From contig LBOO01000013.1 in assembly GCA_000989565.1 (NCBI GenBank), positions 1 to 51,535 on the forward strand: a DNA stretch of 51,535 bases, read 5' to 3'. Source of the DNA: Candidatus Peregrinibacteria bacterium GW2011_GWA2_33_10. GTDB taxonomy: Bacteria; Patescibacteriota; Gracilibacteria; UBA1369; GWC2-33-13. Position numbers and translations under genes: made by a program. This document shows positions 36,176 to 45,939 of the stretch, one piece after another (the first letter of the stretch is position 1; the number at the start of each line of letters is the position of its first letter). The notes under the pieces were generated by a model that had not been told where the DNA came from, searched no databases, and was given only the letters and a program-made list of their open reading frames with translations.

Positions 36176-37681
36176 ATGCAAAAAATTATAGAATGTGTCC
36201 CTAATTTCAGTTGTGCTAGAGATGTGAAGGTTTTGGAGCAAATTTTGACTGCAATTAAAAGCGTGAAAAATGTTTCAGTTTTGAATGTTCACAAAGATGA
36301 TGACCATAATCGGAGTGTTGTTACTTTTGTCGGTGAAGTGGAGGATGTTTTTAATGCGGCTTTTGAGGCGGTAAAAACAGCTTCAAAATTAATTAATTTA
36401 AATGATCATAAAGGCATGCATCCGAGGATTGGAGCCACGGATGTTGTGCCGTTTATTCCCATTAAAAACGTTTCTATGAGTGAGTGTGTGAAGTTGGCTT
36501 TGGAATTGGGAGAAAAAATTGGTGAAGAATTGAAAATTCCTGTTTATTTGTATGAAAAAGCAGCGAAAATTAAAGATAGAGAAAATTTGGCAAATATCCG
36601 TAATCATCAATATGAGAAAATTAAAAAAGAAATTGCCAAGAATGATTTCTTCAAACCTGATTTTGGGCCGAGAAAAATGGGTAATGCTGGAGCGATTTGT
36701 GTGGGAGTGCGGGAATTTTTGATTGCTTATAATATTAATTTAAAATCAAATGATTTGATTTTGGCGCAGGAGATTGCCGGAAAAATTAGGCAGTCGAGCG
36801 GAGGATTAAAGGGTGTAAAAGCTTTAGGATTGTATCTAAAGGATCGCGATATTGCTCAGGTTTCGATGAATTTGGTAAATTTTCATAAGAATTCAGTTTA
36901 TGAAGTTTTTAAATTTGTAAAAAAAGAAGCGGATAAACATAATGTGGAAATTTTAGAGAGTGAATTAGTCGGTTTAATACCGCAGGATGGGGTTAATGAT
37001 TTAGTTAAGAAGTTTTTAAAACTTCCAAATTTTAATAATGAAAATATTTTAGAACGCAGAATTGAAAATTGGAAGGAAGAAGATTCAATTAATAATTATT
37101 TACAAAGATTGGCAAGTAAAGAACCGGTTCCCGGTGGAGGAAGTGTTAGCGCTTTGTGCGGGGCATTAGCTTCAGCGCTTTCTTCGATGGTTTCGAATTT
37201 GACTTTGAATAATAAAAAATATTCATTGATTCACAAAAAAATTGCGTTTAATCAAAATAAAATAGAGGAAATAATGGGGAACATGCGCGAATTTATGGAT
37301 AAAGACAGTTTTGCTTATGAAAAGTTCAGCATTGCTTTAAAAATGGATAAAACTAATCCAAAAAGGAAAAAAGAAATGGTAAAAGCTTCGGTTTATGCAG
37401 CGGAAATTCCTTTGCAAATGGCAGATAAGATAATTGAGCTTCTAAAACCAATTTCTTTTTTGGCAAAAAACGGGAATTTAAATGCAATATCGGATATTGG
37501 AATTGCTTTAGAATTAATGATCGTTGCGCTTAAGGGTGCTATTTTAAATATTAAAATTAATATGAAATGGATTGAAAATAAGAAGTCGAACGAGAGATTC
37601 AATAAGAAAATTAAGGAATTTAATGATGTGATAGATAAGGAGATTTTTGAATTAATAGATATTGTAGAAAAAAGAATTTGA
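36176..37681 (+). CDS. ftcD: Bifunctional glutamate formiminotransferase / formimino-THF cyclodeaminase
   Basis: FtcD moves the formimino group from formiminoglutamate (histidine breakdown) to tetrahydrofolate and then releases ammonia to give methenyl-THF. The 501-residue protein has the transferase half at residues 1-290 (IECVPNFSCARD, DHNRSVVTFVG, HPRIGATDVVPFIP) and the cyclodeaminase half from about 310 (EPVPGGGSVSALCGALASAL). The two-domain length is close to the animal and bacterial fused forms. No histidine-breakdown gene is nearby, so in this lineage it may feed one-carbon units to folate. The gene has no Shine-Dalgarno motif and is followed by two tRNA genes. Confidence 0.93.
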   Translation: MQKIIECVPNFSCARDVKVLEQILTAIKSVKNVSVLNVHKDDDHNRSVVTFVGEVEDVFNAAFEAVKTASKLINLNDHKGMHPRIGATDVVPFIPIKNVSMSECVKLALELGEKIGEELKIPVYLYEKAAKIKDRENLANIRNHQYEKIKKEIAKNDFFKPDFGPRKMGNAGAICVGVREFLIAYNINLKSNDLILAQEIAGKIRQSSGGLKGVKALGLYLKDRDIAQVSMNLVNFHKNSVYEVFKFVKKEADKHNVEILESELVGLIPQDGVNDLVKKFLKLPNFNNENILERRIENWKEEDSINNYLQRLASKEPVPGGGSVSALCGALASALSSMVSNLTLNNKKYSLIHKKIAFNQNKIEEIMGNMREFMDKDSFAYEKFSIALKMDKTNPKRKKEMVKASVYAAEIPLQMADKIIELLKPISFLAKNGNLNAISDIGIALELMIVALKGAILNIKINMKWIENKKSNERFNKKIKEFNDVIDKEIFELIDIVEKRI

Positions 37682-37690
37682 TTTTTATCA

Positions 37691-37718
37691 TTTACACTGA
37701 AAATTTTTTTGATATAAT
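37691..37718 (+). promoter_or_regulatory. Promoter for tRNA-Leu and tRNA-Cys
   Basis: TTTACA (37691-37696) and a perfect TATAAT (37713-37718) are 16 bases apart, about 25 bases before tRNA-Leu. Confidence 0.6.
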
Positions 37719-37742
37719 CTTTTTGGTTTGTATAAAATTTAT

Positions 37743-37830
37743 GCCGAGGTGGCGAAATGGTAGACGCGCTGGACTTAAAATCCAGTGGGGCTAAAACCTC
37801 GTGCGGGTTCAAGTCCCGCCCTCGGCACCA
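37743..37830 (+). tRNA. tRNA-Leu (TAA)
   Basis: A class II tRNA with a long variable arm. Acceptor GCCGAGG pairs with CCTCGGC; the anticodon loop CTTAAAA gives anticodon TAA; the T arm is GCGGGTTCAAGTCCCGC. CCA is encoded. Confidence 0.95.
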
Positions 37831-37844
37831 CTTCTAAAAAAATC

Positions 37845-37921
37845 GGCGACGTTGCCAAGTGGTCCAAGGCCGCGGTTTGCAAAACCGCTATTCGTGGGTT
37901 CGAATCCCACCGTCGCCTCCA
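37845..37921 (+). tRNA. tRNA-Cys (GCA)
   Basis: Acceptor GGCGACG pairs with CGTCGCC; anticodon loop TTGCAAA gives GCA; the T arm is GTGGGTTCGAATCCCAC; discriminator T (U73), as usual for Cys, and CCA is encoded. It lies 14 bases after tRNA-Leu and abuts the repeat at 37922. Confidence 0.95.
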
Positions 37922-38049
37922 AAAATCGCATTCTAAAGTGGCATCTATGACTTTTTTTCAAAAAAATTAATCCTCATGCAGACAAACTGCACTCCGGTTA
38001 ATTTTTTTGAAAGAAAAGCCATATCTACCACTTTAGAATGCGATTTTTT
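37922..38049. repeat. MITE-like inverted repeat, family A copy 2
   Basis: Arms of about 48 bases, starting AAAATCGCATTCTAAAGTGG and ending with the matching complement followed by six T, surround a 28-base centre. The inner blocks CATCTATGACTTTTTTT and AAAGAAAAGCCATATCT match the element at 10082-10198, while the outermost 15 bases differ. The element begins directly at the tRNA-Cys 3' end; its hairpin plus T-run could also end tRNA transcription. Confidence 0.8.
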
Positions 38050-38058
38050 GTATTTTGG

Positions 38059-38097
38059 AGGGTGTTGAGAAAGTGCTATTTGCGAGTTTTTGTACTC
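38059..38097. repeat. Half-copy of the family A repeat end
   Basis: GGTGTTGAGAAAGTGCTAT resembles the outer end GTGTTGAAAAAGTACCAT of the element at 10082. No matching right arm is visible, so it looks like a solo or decayed end. Confidence 0.45.
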
Positions 38098-38130
38098 CTT
38101 AGCTTTTGAATAATAAACGTAGCACTAATT

Positions 38131-38694
38131 CTATTTTACCTCAAATGTTTTCAGCATTAACGTTATTTTGGCAATGTTTTCTTGTGGTTCTTCTTTTGCA
38201 TATGTGCCTGTGGCAATATATGCATCTTGCCCTTTTATCAAGTAAGTTTGTTGATAGCGCAATATTGGGGTTTTAACGGTGTCGGCTTTGGCATCAAAAG
38301 TGTAGAGCATTGTTTTTTCGTCTTTACCGTTTATTTTTAGAGTTATTTCTTCTTCTTTGATTTTTTGGAAGAAGGGGAGATTTTTTTGATGAGCCTGTAT
38401 TAATGTTTTTGCATAATCCAAACTGTTTTTTGTGTCGGATGAAGACTCTTTGCTGATGTTTAAATTGGAATAAAAATTATTCGTCGGTGTAGGATTTTGA
38501 AAAGCTGCGATTGTACTTGCGGGTGTTCCTTCAGGTAAATCAGTTATTTTTGTCCATGAAGTGGCATAGCGAATTTGCAGTTCTTCATTTTCAAATAATT
38601 TTCCGGAGTTTACAGGTTGTGCGTCATTTGATCCTCCCATACAACCGGATGAAATAATGGAAATCACGATTAGTAAAACAGATAATTTTTTCAT
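38131..38694 (-). CDS. Lipoprotein, PsbP/DUF1795-like
   Basis: The 187-residue protein has a signal peptide ending in a lipobox-like SSGC (Cys18), so it is probably lipid-anchored on the outer face of the membrane. The mature part has the pattern of PsbP-like domains (NEELQIRYATSWTKI, YSNLNISKE, YQQTYLIKGQDAYIATGTY), which are small antiparallel folds of unknown role in non-photosynthetic bacteria. A CIRCE operator lies about 94 bases upstream, next to a minus-strand TATAAT, so HrcA may control it. The family call is tentative, the lipoprotein call firmer. Confidence 0.7.
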   Translation of the reverse strand: MKKLSVLLIVISIISSGCMGGSNDAQPVNSGKLFENEELQIRYATSWTKITDLPEGTPASTIAAFQNPTPTNNFYSNLNISKESSSDTKNSLDYAKTLIQAHQKNLPFFQKIKEEEITLKINGKDEKTMLYTFDAKADTVKTPILRYQQTYLIKGQDAYIATGTYAKEEPQENIAKITLMLKTFEVK

Positions 38695-38736
38695 TGGAAA
38701 TTTTTAATATTACTTTCCAATTATTTCTTTTTTTTA

Positions 38737-38766
38737 TTGAAAGTCAAATTTTCGTCTTTATATATC
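38737..38766 (+). promoter_or_regulatory. Possible plus-strand promoter before CIRCE
   Basis: TTGAAA (38737-38742) and TATATC (38761-38766), 18 bases apart, would start a transcript near 38773 that carries CIRCE at its 5' end, the usual position of the operator. No clear gene follows for about 250 bases. Confidence 0.3.
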
Positions 38767-38773
38767 GATTTTT

Positions 38774-38779
38774 ATTATA
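38774..38779 (-). promoter_or_regulatory. Possible minus-strand -10 next to CIRCE
   Basis: On the minus strand TATAAT (38779-38774) lies 8 bases from CIRCE, so the operator would cover the spacer and -35 region of a promoter for the lipoprotein gene at 38694. No good -35 is visible, which is common for regulated promoters but weakens the call. Confidence 0.35.
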
Positions 38780-38787
38780 TCTTCTTT

Positions 38788-38814
38788 TTGGCACTCATTG
38801 CGTTAGAGTGCCAA
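38788..38814. promoter_or_regulatory. CIRCE operator (HrcA binding site)
   Basis: TTGGCACTC, 9 bases, GAGTGCCAA: a perfect 9-9-9 inverted repeat matching the CIRCE consensus (TTAGCACTC-N9-GAGTGCTAA) except for the symmetric A-to-G and T-to-C change at position 3 of each arm. CIRCE is the target of the heat-shock repressor HrcA and normally precedes groESL or dnaK. Here neither operon is adjacent. Confidence 0.85.
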
Positions 38815-39060
38815 CAGGTCGATGTCAAGAACTTATCATGAATAATTTTTATGTTCATATAATTGTATCAAAAATTTGTATGTATTTCAATGCTTATTTT
38901 TCAGTTAAACCCGTATTCATAATTTAACATTGCATTTTTAAAACTTTTCAAGCATATTAGGGCAAGATTTTAATATATTTTGGGGGAGAATTTTTATTGA
39001 TTTATGTTTTGATACATGTTAGGATCGCGCCTTCACTTTTAATAAGTAAAAATATTTTCT
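38815..39060. other. Intergenic region downstream of CIRCE
   Basis: Only very short frames are present: a 7-codon frame starting at 38822 and a 29-codon hydrophobic frame at 38838-38927, neither convincing. A promoter for the RimK-like gene is expected near 39000-39040 but nothing clear is seen. Confidence 0.35.
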
Positions 39061-39981
39061 ATGAAAATCGGGATTTTATCTTTTAGCTGGCATGGCAAAA
39101 AAGTGGCGAAGGAAGAAGTTCGCTTAGTTAGAGTCGCTAAAAAGATGGGGCATAAAGCAAGGGTTATACGAGTTTATGATTGTCAGTTATTGTATGATGG
39201 AAAAAATCCGAAAGTTTTATATCAGGGAAAAAAGTTTCCTAAATTTGACATAATCATTCCAAGACCTATGATTTTAATGAATGTGGATTTGCATGTGTCG
39301 ATAATCAAACAATTCCAATTAATGAAAATTCCGGTTGTGAATGGTTATATGCCTGTAATGAGAGCAAAAAACAAGCTTCGAACCATGCAAATTTTAAATC
39401 ATGAAGGAATCGCGGTGCCTACAACCATTGTTTTAAAAGATGATAAATATCTTGAAGATGCGGTAAAAAGAGTCGGAGGGCCTCCGGTTGTAATCAAGAC
39501 TCCTTTTGGATCTTATGGGGCCGGTGTTGTTTTGGCTGAAACTACCATGTCGATCAAATCTGCATGGAGTTTTATTAAAAATAATACTGCCGCGGGGATG
39601 GTGCTTTTGCAAGAGTATATAAAAGACGCTAACGGCTGTGATCTTAGAGTGTTCGTAATTGGTGGCAAAGTTGTGGCTGCGATGGAAAGACAGGCTCAGG
39701 AGGGAGAATTCAGGTCAAATATAGAATTGGGGGGGAAGGGAAGAGGCTTGGTAAAAATAGATCATCAAGTCAAAAAAATGGCTATCAAAGCAACAAAAGT
39801 TTTAGGTTTGCAAGTTGCGGGCGTGGATATAATTATATCAAAAAAAGGCCCTATGGTTATTGAAGTAAATTCAAATCCGGGTTTTAAAGCTTTGGAAAAC
39901 GCGACCGGAATTGATGTTGCTGAAAAAATAATTCAGCACGCAGTGAATTATGCCAAGAGATATAAGGCGCGAAATGGTTAA
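39061..39981 (+). CDS. RimK-family ATP-grasp ligase
   Basis: RimK-type enzymes join an amino acid, often glutamate, to the C-terminus of a protein or a small molecule using ATP. The 306-residue protein has the N-terminal pre-ATP-grasp domain (MKIGILSFSWHGKKVA, RPMILMNVDLHVSIIKQF), MRAKNKLRTMQILNHEGI, the ATP-binding VVIKTPFGSYGAGVVL and LLQEYIKDANGCDLRVFVIG, and the Mg-binding end GPMVIEVNSNPGFKALE. The size equals E. coli RimK. The target (ribosomal S6, a cofactor or a peptide) is unknown. A strong terminator follows. Confidence 0.92.
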   Translation: MKIGILSFSWHGKKVAKEEVRLVRVAKKMGHKARVIRVYDCQLLYDGKNPKVLYQGKKFPKFDIIIPRPMILMNVDLHVSIIKQFQLMKIPVVNGYMPVMRAKNKLRTMQILNHEGIAVPTTIVLKDDKYLEDAVKRVGGPPVVIKTPFGSYGAGVVLAETTMSIKSAWSFIKNNTAAGMVLLQEYIKDANGCDLRVFVIGGKVVAAMERQAQEGEFRSNIELGGKGRGLVKIDHQVKKMAIKATKVLGLQVAGVDIIISKKGPMVIEVNSNPGFKALENATGIDVAEKIIQHAVNYAKRYKARNG

Positions 39982-40002
39982 GTGAATAATATCAAATTAA
40001 AC

Positions 40003-40034
40003 AAAAAACCCTCGGCTTGATTGCCGGGGGTTTT
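40003..40034. terminator. Bidirectional terminator
   Basis: CCCTCGGC (40009-40016) pairs over 8 bp (one G-T) with GCCGGGGG (40023-40030), with an A-run on the left and four T on the right. It ends the RimK-like gene and can serve the converging gene at 40044-40253. Confidence 0.85.
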
Positions 40035-40043
40035 AAAAGTCAT

Positions 40044-40253
40044 TTATTTTTTTTCTTCTTTTTTTAATAGAGGTAGGCCGGTTTTTTTGTTTTCTATCAC
40101 TTTAAATCCTTGAGGAACTTCTTCGAGTGATCCTTCATTGTTTTCTTCTTTGGAAAAGAAGTAGATTCTTTGAATGCGACCGCCTTTAAGCGTCACATCT
40201 TTATTGTATAGATAGTATGTTTGACCTTTAGAATTTTTATAACTATAAGCCAT
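40044..40253 (-). CDS. Small conserved hypothetical protein
   Basis: The 69-residue protein begins MAYSYKNSKGQTYYL, then LKGGRIQRIYFFSKE, then VPQGFKVIENKKTGLPLLKK. I recall very similar short proteins across many bacteria, all of unknown function, with the same YKNSKGxxYYL and ENxKTGLPxLKK ends. It has no signal or membrane segment and is probably a soluble cytoplasmic protein. It has its own terminator. Confidence 0.75.
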   Translation of the reverse strand: MAYSYKNSKGQTYYLYNKDVTLKGGRIQRIYFFSKEENNEGSLEEVPQGFKVIENKKTGLPLLKKEEKK

Positions 40254-40415
40254 ATATAAGGTGGTTAAAGATTAAATATCATAACTTATCTGTACCATAG
40301 AAGCAAATAACAAAAAAAACAATCCACCTCATCAATAAAATATGGTATGATTGTTATTTGTTACCTGTAAGCCAGAAAGTAATTATTTTTTTAAAAAATA
40401 ATTATCAGATCAGGC
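40254..40415. other. Intergenic region with nested inverted repeats
   Basis: CAAATAAC (40304-40311) pairs with GTTATTTG (40353-40360) and ACCATA (near 40294) with TATGGT (near 40342). TAATTATTTTTT at 40380-40391 and its complement at 40393-40404 form a perfect AT palindrome about 11 bases beyond the aminotransferase stop and may end that transcript. No gene is seen. Confidence 0.45.
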
Positions 40416-41945
40416 TTATGAACATAGATATGCTTTTGTGATTTGTGCGGCTTCTTTTATTTTTATCAATGGCGCGTTTACTACAGAAGCACGAACAGTA
40501 TGGCGGTAATCTTCTTCTGCTTTGTCCTGTTCTGAGAAAAAATTTAAAGATGGAATATAAACCACACCTTTTTTTGCGAGATCAATTAACTTTTGTTCAA
40601 TGGGTATATGCTTTTTTTTGCATCCTTGAATTTTATTCAGATCAAATAAAACGTAATAATTGTTTCCTTTGTGAGGCAAGTCAAGAATTTTATAGAAACC
40701 GTCACGATTATTCGCGACGCTATCGCGGTATATTTCACGTTCTTCTTTGCCTAGAATTATATGGCTTATGCCAAGAATTTGCATTGGCGCCGGAACAAAA
40801 GTGGTATGCTGGAATTCACCTTGGCTGCCACCGGGACCTTTTGCCATTATTAAAGCTCGCATTATATCTATATTTTTCCAGAGGTAATCTTTTAAAATAT
40901 TTTCTGTAATATATTTTTGGCCTTCTTTAGCGACTGTAATGTCTCCAAATCTTAAACCTGTGCTTTTTTCGATTTTGGATCTGGAATTGATTCTTATTGT
41001 TCGTTCGGGACAATAATCCAAAATTGTCTTTTTCTTTGGGAAAAACGCACTATAGACCTCATCTGTTATGACAATTGAATTTTTTTCTTTAGCAAAATTT
41101 GAGATTTTTTTTAATATATCTTCGCTTAATGGGAAGCCGGTCGGATTGCTTGGGTCTACAAGCACGATGGCGCGTACTTCACCTTGATAAGTTTTCATCA
41201 TTTCTATTGAACGGGGATTAATTTCTCCGGTAATAGGATCAACGCTTATGGAAATTGTTTTTAAGCCTAAATTTTCACAGGTTTTATTGTATGGTGAATA
41301 AACAGGTGAAATTACCATGACTTTATCGTGCTCACGCAGATAATTAATGCCAATTTTACCCAATAATTTAAAAATTGAGCCGATAGCTTGAGATGCGCCG
41401 TTGGTAAATATGATATCTTTATAATCGATTTTTGTGCTTAAAATTTGTTGATGCCAGTCCGCTACCACTGCGCGGGTAAACGGTTCCCCGAACGGATCGG
41501 TATAATTGCCTCCACTAACCGTGCAATATTTAAAAATATTGTAGAGAACATCGTATTTATCATAGTTTAAATCTTGTTTATTCGTAATTTCGATGATTTT
41601 GTCAATAAAAAAATTTAGGTTTTCAATATTTTCTTTGGTTTTATTTGAAGAATAATTTTCTTTTGTGATTTTTTCAATTTGATTAAAAATTTCGTTTATT
41701 TGATCACGTTTTAAGTAAATAAAACGATCGTCATGAGCATTGAAATAAGAATCCAAAAAGATTAAATAACTAAAAAATTGTCTGCCCTTAATGCTTGGTG
41801 TGAAATTATAACCCGGATCTCCTCGGGATAAATCAATTACATTAGCTTCTCCGACAGCTTCTTTGGAAATTTTTTGTAGATAAGGAAAAATCAAAAAAGG
41901 ATTATCATTTTCCACGGAAAATCCATATTCGTTTTGGGTAAGCAT
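40416..41945 (-). CDS. PLP-dependent aminotransferase, class I/II (aspartate-decarboxylase-like)
   Basis: The 509-residue protein is longer than usual class I aminotransferases because of an N-terminal extension of about 130 residues. The large domain has FTNGASQAIGSIFKLL, DPSNPTGFPLS, IVITDEVYSAFFPKKK, and the PLP-Lys in SRSKIEKSTGLRFGD. Its length and N-terminal RGDPGYNFTP followed by a helical insert recall aspartate aminotransferase / aspartate 4-decarboxylase (AsdA) enzymes of about 530 residues. The substrate is not provable from sequence. It stands alone on the minus strand. Confidence 0.85.
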   Translation of the reverse strand: MLTQNEYGFSVENDNPFLIFPYLQKISKEAVGEANVIDLSRGDPGYNFTPSIKGRQFFSYLIFLDSYFNAHDDRFIYLKRDQINEIFNQIEKITKENYSSNKTKENIENLNFFIDKIIEITNKQDLNYDKYDVLYNIFKYCTVSGGNYTDPFGEPFTRAVVADWHQQILSTKIDYKDIIFTNGASQAIGSIFKLLGKIGINYLREHDKVMVISPVYSPYNKTCENLGLKTISISVDPITGEINPRSIEMMKTYQGEVRAIVLVDPSNPTGFPLSEDILKKISNFAKEKNSIVITDEVYSAFFPKKKTILDYCPERTIRINSRSKIEKSTGLRFGDITVAKEGQKYITENILKDYLWKNIDIMRALIMAKGPGGSQGEFQHTTFVPAPMQILGISHIILGKEEREIYRDSVANNRDGFYKILDLPHKGNNYYVLFDLNKIQGCKKKHIPIEQKLIDLAKKGVVYIPSLNFFSEQDKAEEDYRHTVRASVVNAPLIKIKEAAQITKAYLCS

Positions 41946-42023
41946 AGAATTAGGGTAAATTGCATTTTAAGAGTCAGCTCTATGATAAAGAAATGGAAAT
42001 GATTGTCAAATTTGAGTAATTTT

Positions 42024-42821
42024 TTACGATGCACTCATTACAAGATATCCAACTCCGAATGGTCCTTCGTAACTTATTTTGTTTTTTTTGAAAGGCATGT
42101 TTTCTATTATGCCCAAAAATGTACAGATTGATCTTAATCCGCATTCACCGGCTTCATCGCAGAAAAAGGGATCAAGGTTTAAGATTCTTTCTGTTTCATT
42201 TTGTTCCAGCATCTCAATCAGCAGATTATCGAATTTTTTACCTAAAGAGCTATATCCGGCGGGTGCGTTAGGAGTTAATCTATGAGATAAATCGCCGGAA
42301 GCAATGAATACAATGTTTCGAGGATCTTTTTCTATTGTTTCACTTAAAATTTTTCCAAATTCATAATGCTTTTTATTGCTTTCCAAAGAGATATTTATGG
42401 TAAGGATGGAAGTTTTTTTGTTTAAAGCTCTTTCAAGATAATATAGCGGAACCAATGCCCCGTGGTCTAAAGAATTGTCAGCAATGCCTTGGATTTTTAA
42501 ATTAGCATTGATACAATTATTTATTAATGTTAATCCAAAATCGTTATCATTTATAAATTGAAAAACCGGTTCAAATAAGCCAAAATCAGCAAAGCTGCCT
42601 ATCAGAGTTCCATCACTTGGAATACGTAAAGAAATGGCATGCGGATAGATAATTCCGTGAGGAGAAATAATTATTATTAAATCAGGATTTTTTTCTGAAG
42701 CTTCCAAGCTTACATTTAACATTGCATTGACTGTTTTTTGACAATATTGTATTTGGTCTTGTCCGATTTCCGGAATTATTATAGGCGGATGAGGTGAGAT
42801 AAAGGCATATTTTAAAGGCAT
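42024..42821 (-). CDS. Memo-like protein (AmmeMemoRadiSam protein B)
   Basis: The 265-residue protein belongs to the class III extradiol dioxygenase fold shared with human MEMO1. It has AFISPHPPIIIPEIG near the N-terminus, DLIIIISPHGIIYPHA, SLDHGALVPLYYL, and IVFIASGDLSHRLTPNAPAGYS, the His and Asp residues that surround the metal pocket. In prokaryotes it often occurs with an AMMECR1 gene and a radical SAM gene. The AMMECR1 gene is divergent at 42955, but no radical SAM gene is in the window. The biochemical role is not settled. Confidence 0.88.
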   Translation of the reverse strand: MPLKYAFISPHPPIIIPEIGQDQIQYCQKTVNAMLNVSLEASEKNPDLIIIISPHGIIYPHAISLRIPSDGTLIGSFADFGLFEPVFQFINDNDFGLTLINNCINANLKIQGIADNSLDHGALVPLYYLERALNKKTSILTINISLESNKKHYEFGKILSETIEKDPRNIVFIASGDLSHRLTPNAPAGYSSLGKKFDNLLIEMLEQNETERILNLDPFFCDEAGECGLRSICTFLGIIENMPFKKNKISYEGPFGVGYLVMSAS

Positions 42822-42954
42822 ATTTAAAGGTGAAATTTATATAATCATATAAGCAGCACTTTATCAAAAAAGCAAATTGCCATATTTAATGATTTTTTAA
42901 TATTTTTTTAATAATTTTATGATATTTTTTATCTGTTATTTTTTAATTTTTTAT

Positions 42955-43476
42955 ATGCACACTTTTTGTAAGTTGGCTCGCTATGCTGTAAAGAAGTTTT
43001 TAGAAGACAATAGAATAGTTGAAGTCGCGGGGTCTGTTTTTCCACAATTGAAAGCTGTTAAAAAAGCTTGTTTTGTTTCAATTCATAATAAAATTGATCA
43101 CAGTTTAAGAGGGTGCATAGGAACTGTTTCTCCGTGGTATGAAAGTTTGGGTGATGAAATTGTGAATAATGCTGTTGCTGCGGCAACGGAAGATTCTCGT
43201 TTTTCGCCAATTATTTCACCTTATCAATTAAAAGATATTTATTTTTCAGTGGATGTTTTGAATCAGCCTGAAAATTGTGAAGTTAAGGATTTAGATCCTA
43301 AAAAATATGGTGTTATTGTAAATGATGATTATGGATCAAGGGGGGTGTTATTGCCTGATTTGGAAGGGGTGGATACTGTTTCGCAGCAGCTACAAATCGC
43401 TTGCGAGAAGGCGGGGATTGATTTTTCAAAAGGGGATTATAAAATACAGAGATTTACTGTGGAGAGGTATGTGTAG
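42955..43476 (+). CDS. AMMECR1-domain protein (AmmeMemoRadiSam protein A)
   Basis: The protein (173 residues from ATG 42955) has the AMMECR1 signature LRGCIGTVSPW (near residue 58), preceded by ACFVSIHN and followed by AVAAATEDSRFSPI, the usual layout. An in-frame ATG at 42919 would add a hydrophobic stretch MIFFICYFLIFY that other members lack, so 42955 is preferred. It is divergent from the Memo-like gene, with about 130 bases between the starts. Its molecular role is unknown. Confidence 0.88.
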   Translation: MHTFCKLARYAVKKFLEDNRIVEVAGSVFPQLKAVKKACFVSIHNKIDHSLRGCIGTVSPWYESLGDEIVNNAVAAATEDSRFSPIISPYQLKDIYFSVDVLNQPENCEVKDLDPKKYGVIVNDDYGSRGVLLPDLEGVDTVSQQLQIACEKAGIDFSKGDYKIQRFTVERYV

Positions 43477-43572
43477 ATTTAGAAATTTGCGAATGGCCGC
43501 CGGCAGTAAATTATTGATACAAAATTTATATTTATGTATACTTTTACCCAGAATTATTATTAACAAATCAGA

Positions 43573-44235
43573 ATGAATAATTTTAATCCATTTGGAGATT
43601 CGGCGTCTTCCAAAAATCAAACCACGGGTGGTAATTTTAAGCCGATCAAAGATACTATTTTAGTTCCTACTGTTATTGAAAAAACGCATGAGGGAGAGAG
43701 AGCTTATGATATTTATTCGAGACTTTTAAAAGATAGAATCATTTTTTTAGGTTCAGGGATTAATGATCAGGTAGCCAACAGTATTGTGGCTCAACTTTTA
43801 TTTTTGGATAATGAAAACCCAAATAAAGATATAACCATGTATATTCAGAGTCCCGGTGGGCATGTAACAGCAGGGTTGGCCATTTATGACACTATGCAGC
43901 ATGTAAAATGTGATGTGGCTACGATTTGTGTGGGTATCGCGGCTTCGATGGGGGCAATATTGTTAACCGGTGGAGCTAAAGGTAAAAGATTTGCTTTACC
44001 GAATTCGGAAGTTTTGATTCATCAGCCTTTAGGTGGGGTTGAAGGGCAAGCGAGTGATATTCATATTCATGCGAATCATATAATACGCACAAAACAGACA
44101 CTTAATGAGATTATTGTTAAGCATACGGGACAGAAGTTTTCGAAAGTGGAAAAAGATACTGACAGAGATTATTTTATGTCTGCGGAAGAAGCTTTAAAAT
44201 ATGGATTAATCGATAAAGTTATAGCTAAAAAATAA
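43573..44235 (+). CDS. clpP: ATP-dependent Clp protease proteolytic subunit
   Basis: ClpP is the barrel-shaped serine protease that degrades proteins unfolded by ClpX or ClpA/C. The 220-residue protein has the catalytic triad: Ser in [11 protein letters not shown], His in VLIHQPLGG, and Asp in [26 protein letters not shown] and [16 protein letters not shown] are standard. It has an Asn/Gln-rich N-terminal stretch of about 25 residues before [12 protein letters not shown]. Its stop is 16 bases before the -35 of the 16S promoter. Confidence 0.97.
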   Translation: MNNFNPFGDSASSKNQTTGGNFKPIKDTILVPTVIEKTHEGERAYDIYSRLLKDRIIFLGSGINDQVANSIVAQLLFLDNENPNKDITMYIQSPGGHVTAGLAIYDTMQHVKCDVATICVGIAASMGAILLTGGAKGKRFALPNSEVLIHQPLGGVEGQASDIHIHANHIIRTKQTLNEIIVKHTGQKFSKVEKDTDRDYFMSAEEALKYGLIDKVIAKK

Positions 44236-44251
44236 TTATGATAAAAAAGTA

Positions 44252-44279
44252 TTGACTTTAAATTAATTACTGATAAAAT
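44252..44279 (+). promoter_or_regulatory. 16S rRNA promoter
   Basis: TTGACT (44252-44257) and TAAAAT (44274-44279), 16 bases apart, lie about 175 bases before the mature 16S 5' end. Confidence 0.6.
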
Positions 44280-44335
44280 TTTTTTTGCTATGAAAAATAT
44301 TTCAGACACTTTTATGTCGATGCGATGAAATAAAA

Positions 44336-44347
44336 TGTTCTTTAACA
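44336..44347 (+). promoter_or_regulatory. boxA-like antitermination site
   Basis: TGTTCTTTAACA matches the rRNA boxA (TGCTCTTTAACA) at 11 of 12 positions. boxA binds the NusB/NusE complex that lets polymerase read through rRNA genes. It lies between the promoter and the processing stem. Confidence 0.75.
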
Positions 44348-44351
44348 TTTA

Positions 44352-44366
44352 GGATGCAATAGGGAA
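44352..44366 (+). ncRNA. 5' arm of the pre-16S processing stem
   Basis: GGATGCAATAGGGAA pairs with TTCCCTATTGCATTC at 45940-45954 (15 bp with one G-T). Such stems around 16S are cut by RNase III. They bracket the 16S gene and so set an outer limit for its 3' end. Confidence 0.85.
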
Positions 44367-44453
44367 AACCTAATTATTTGTTTTTATCTTTTATAGATAC
44401 TAACATTTTCTAATGTGGAATGTTTTAATTTATTTAAAACTTCCTCGTTATTT

Positions 44454-45939
<1,486 letters not shown>

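Noticed and set aside
38694-38927. 77-codon plus-strand frame across the CIRCE region
   Set aside because: It reads through the operator, starts opposite the lipoprotein start codon and has a hydrophobic low-complexity product.
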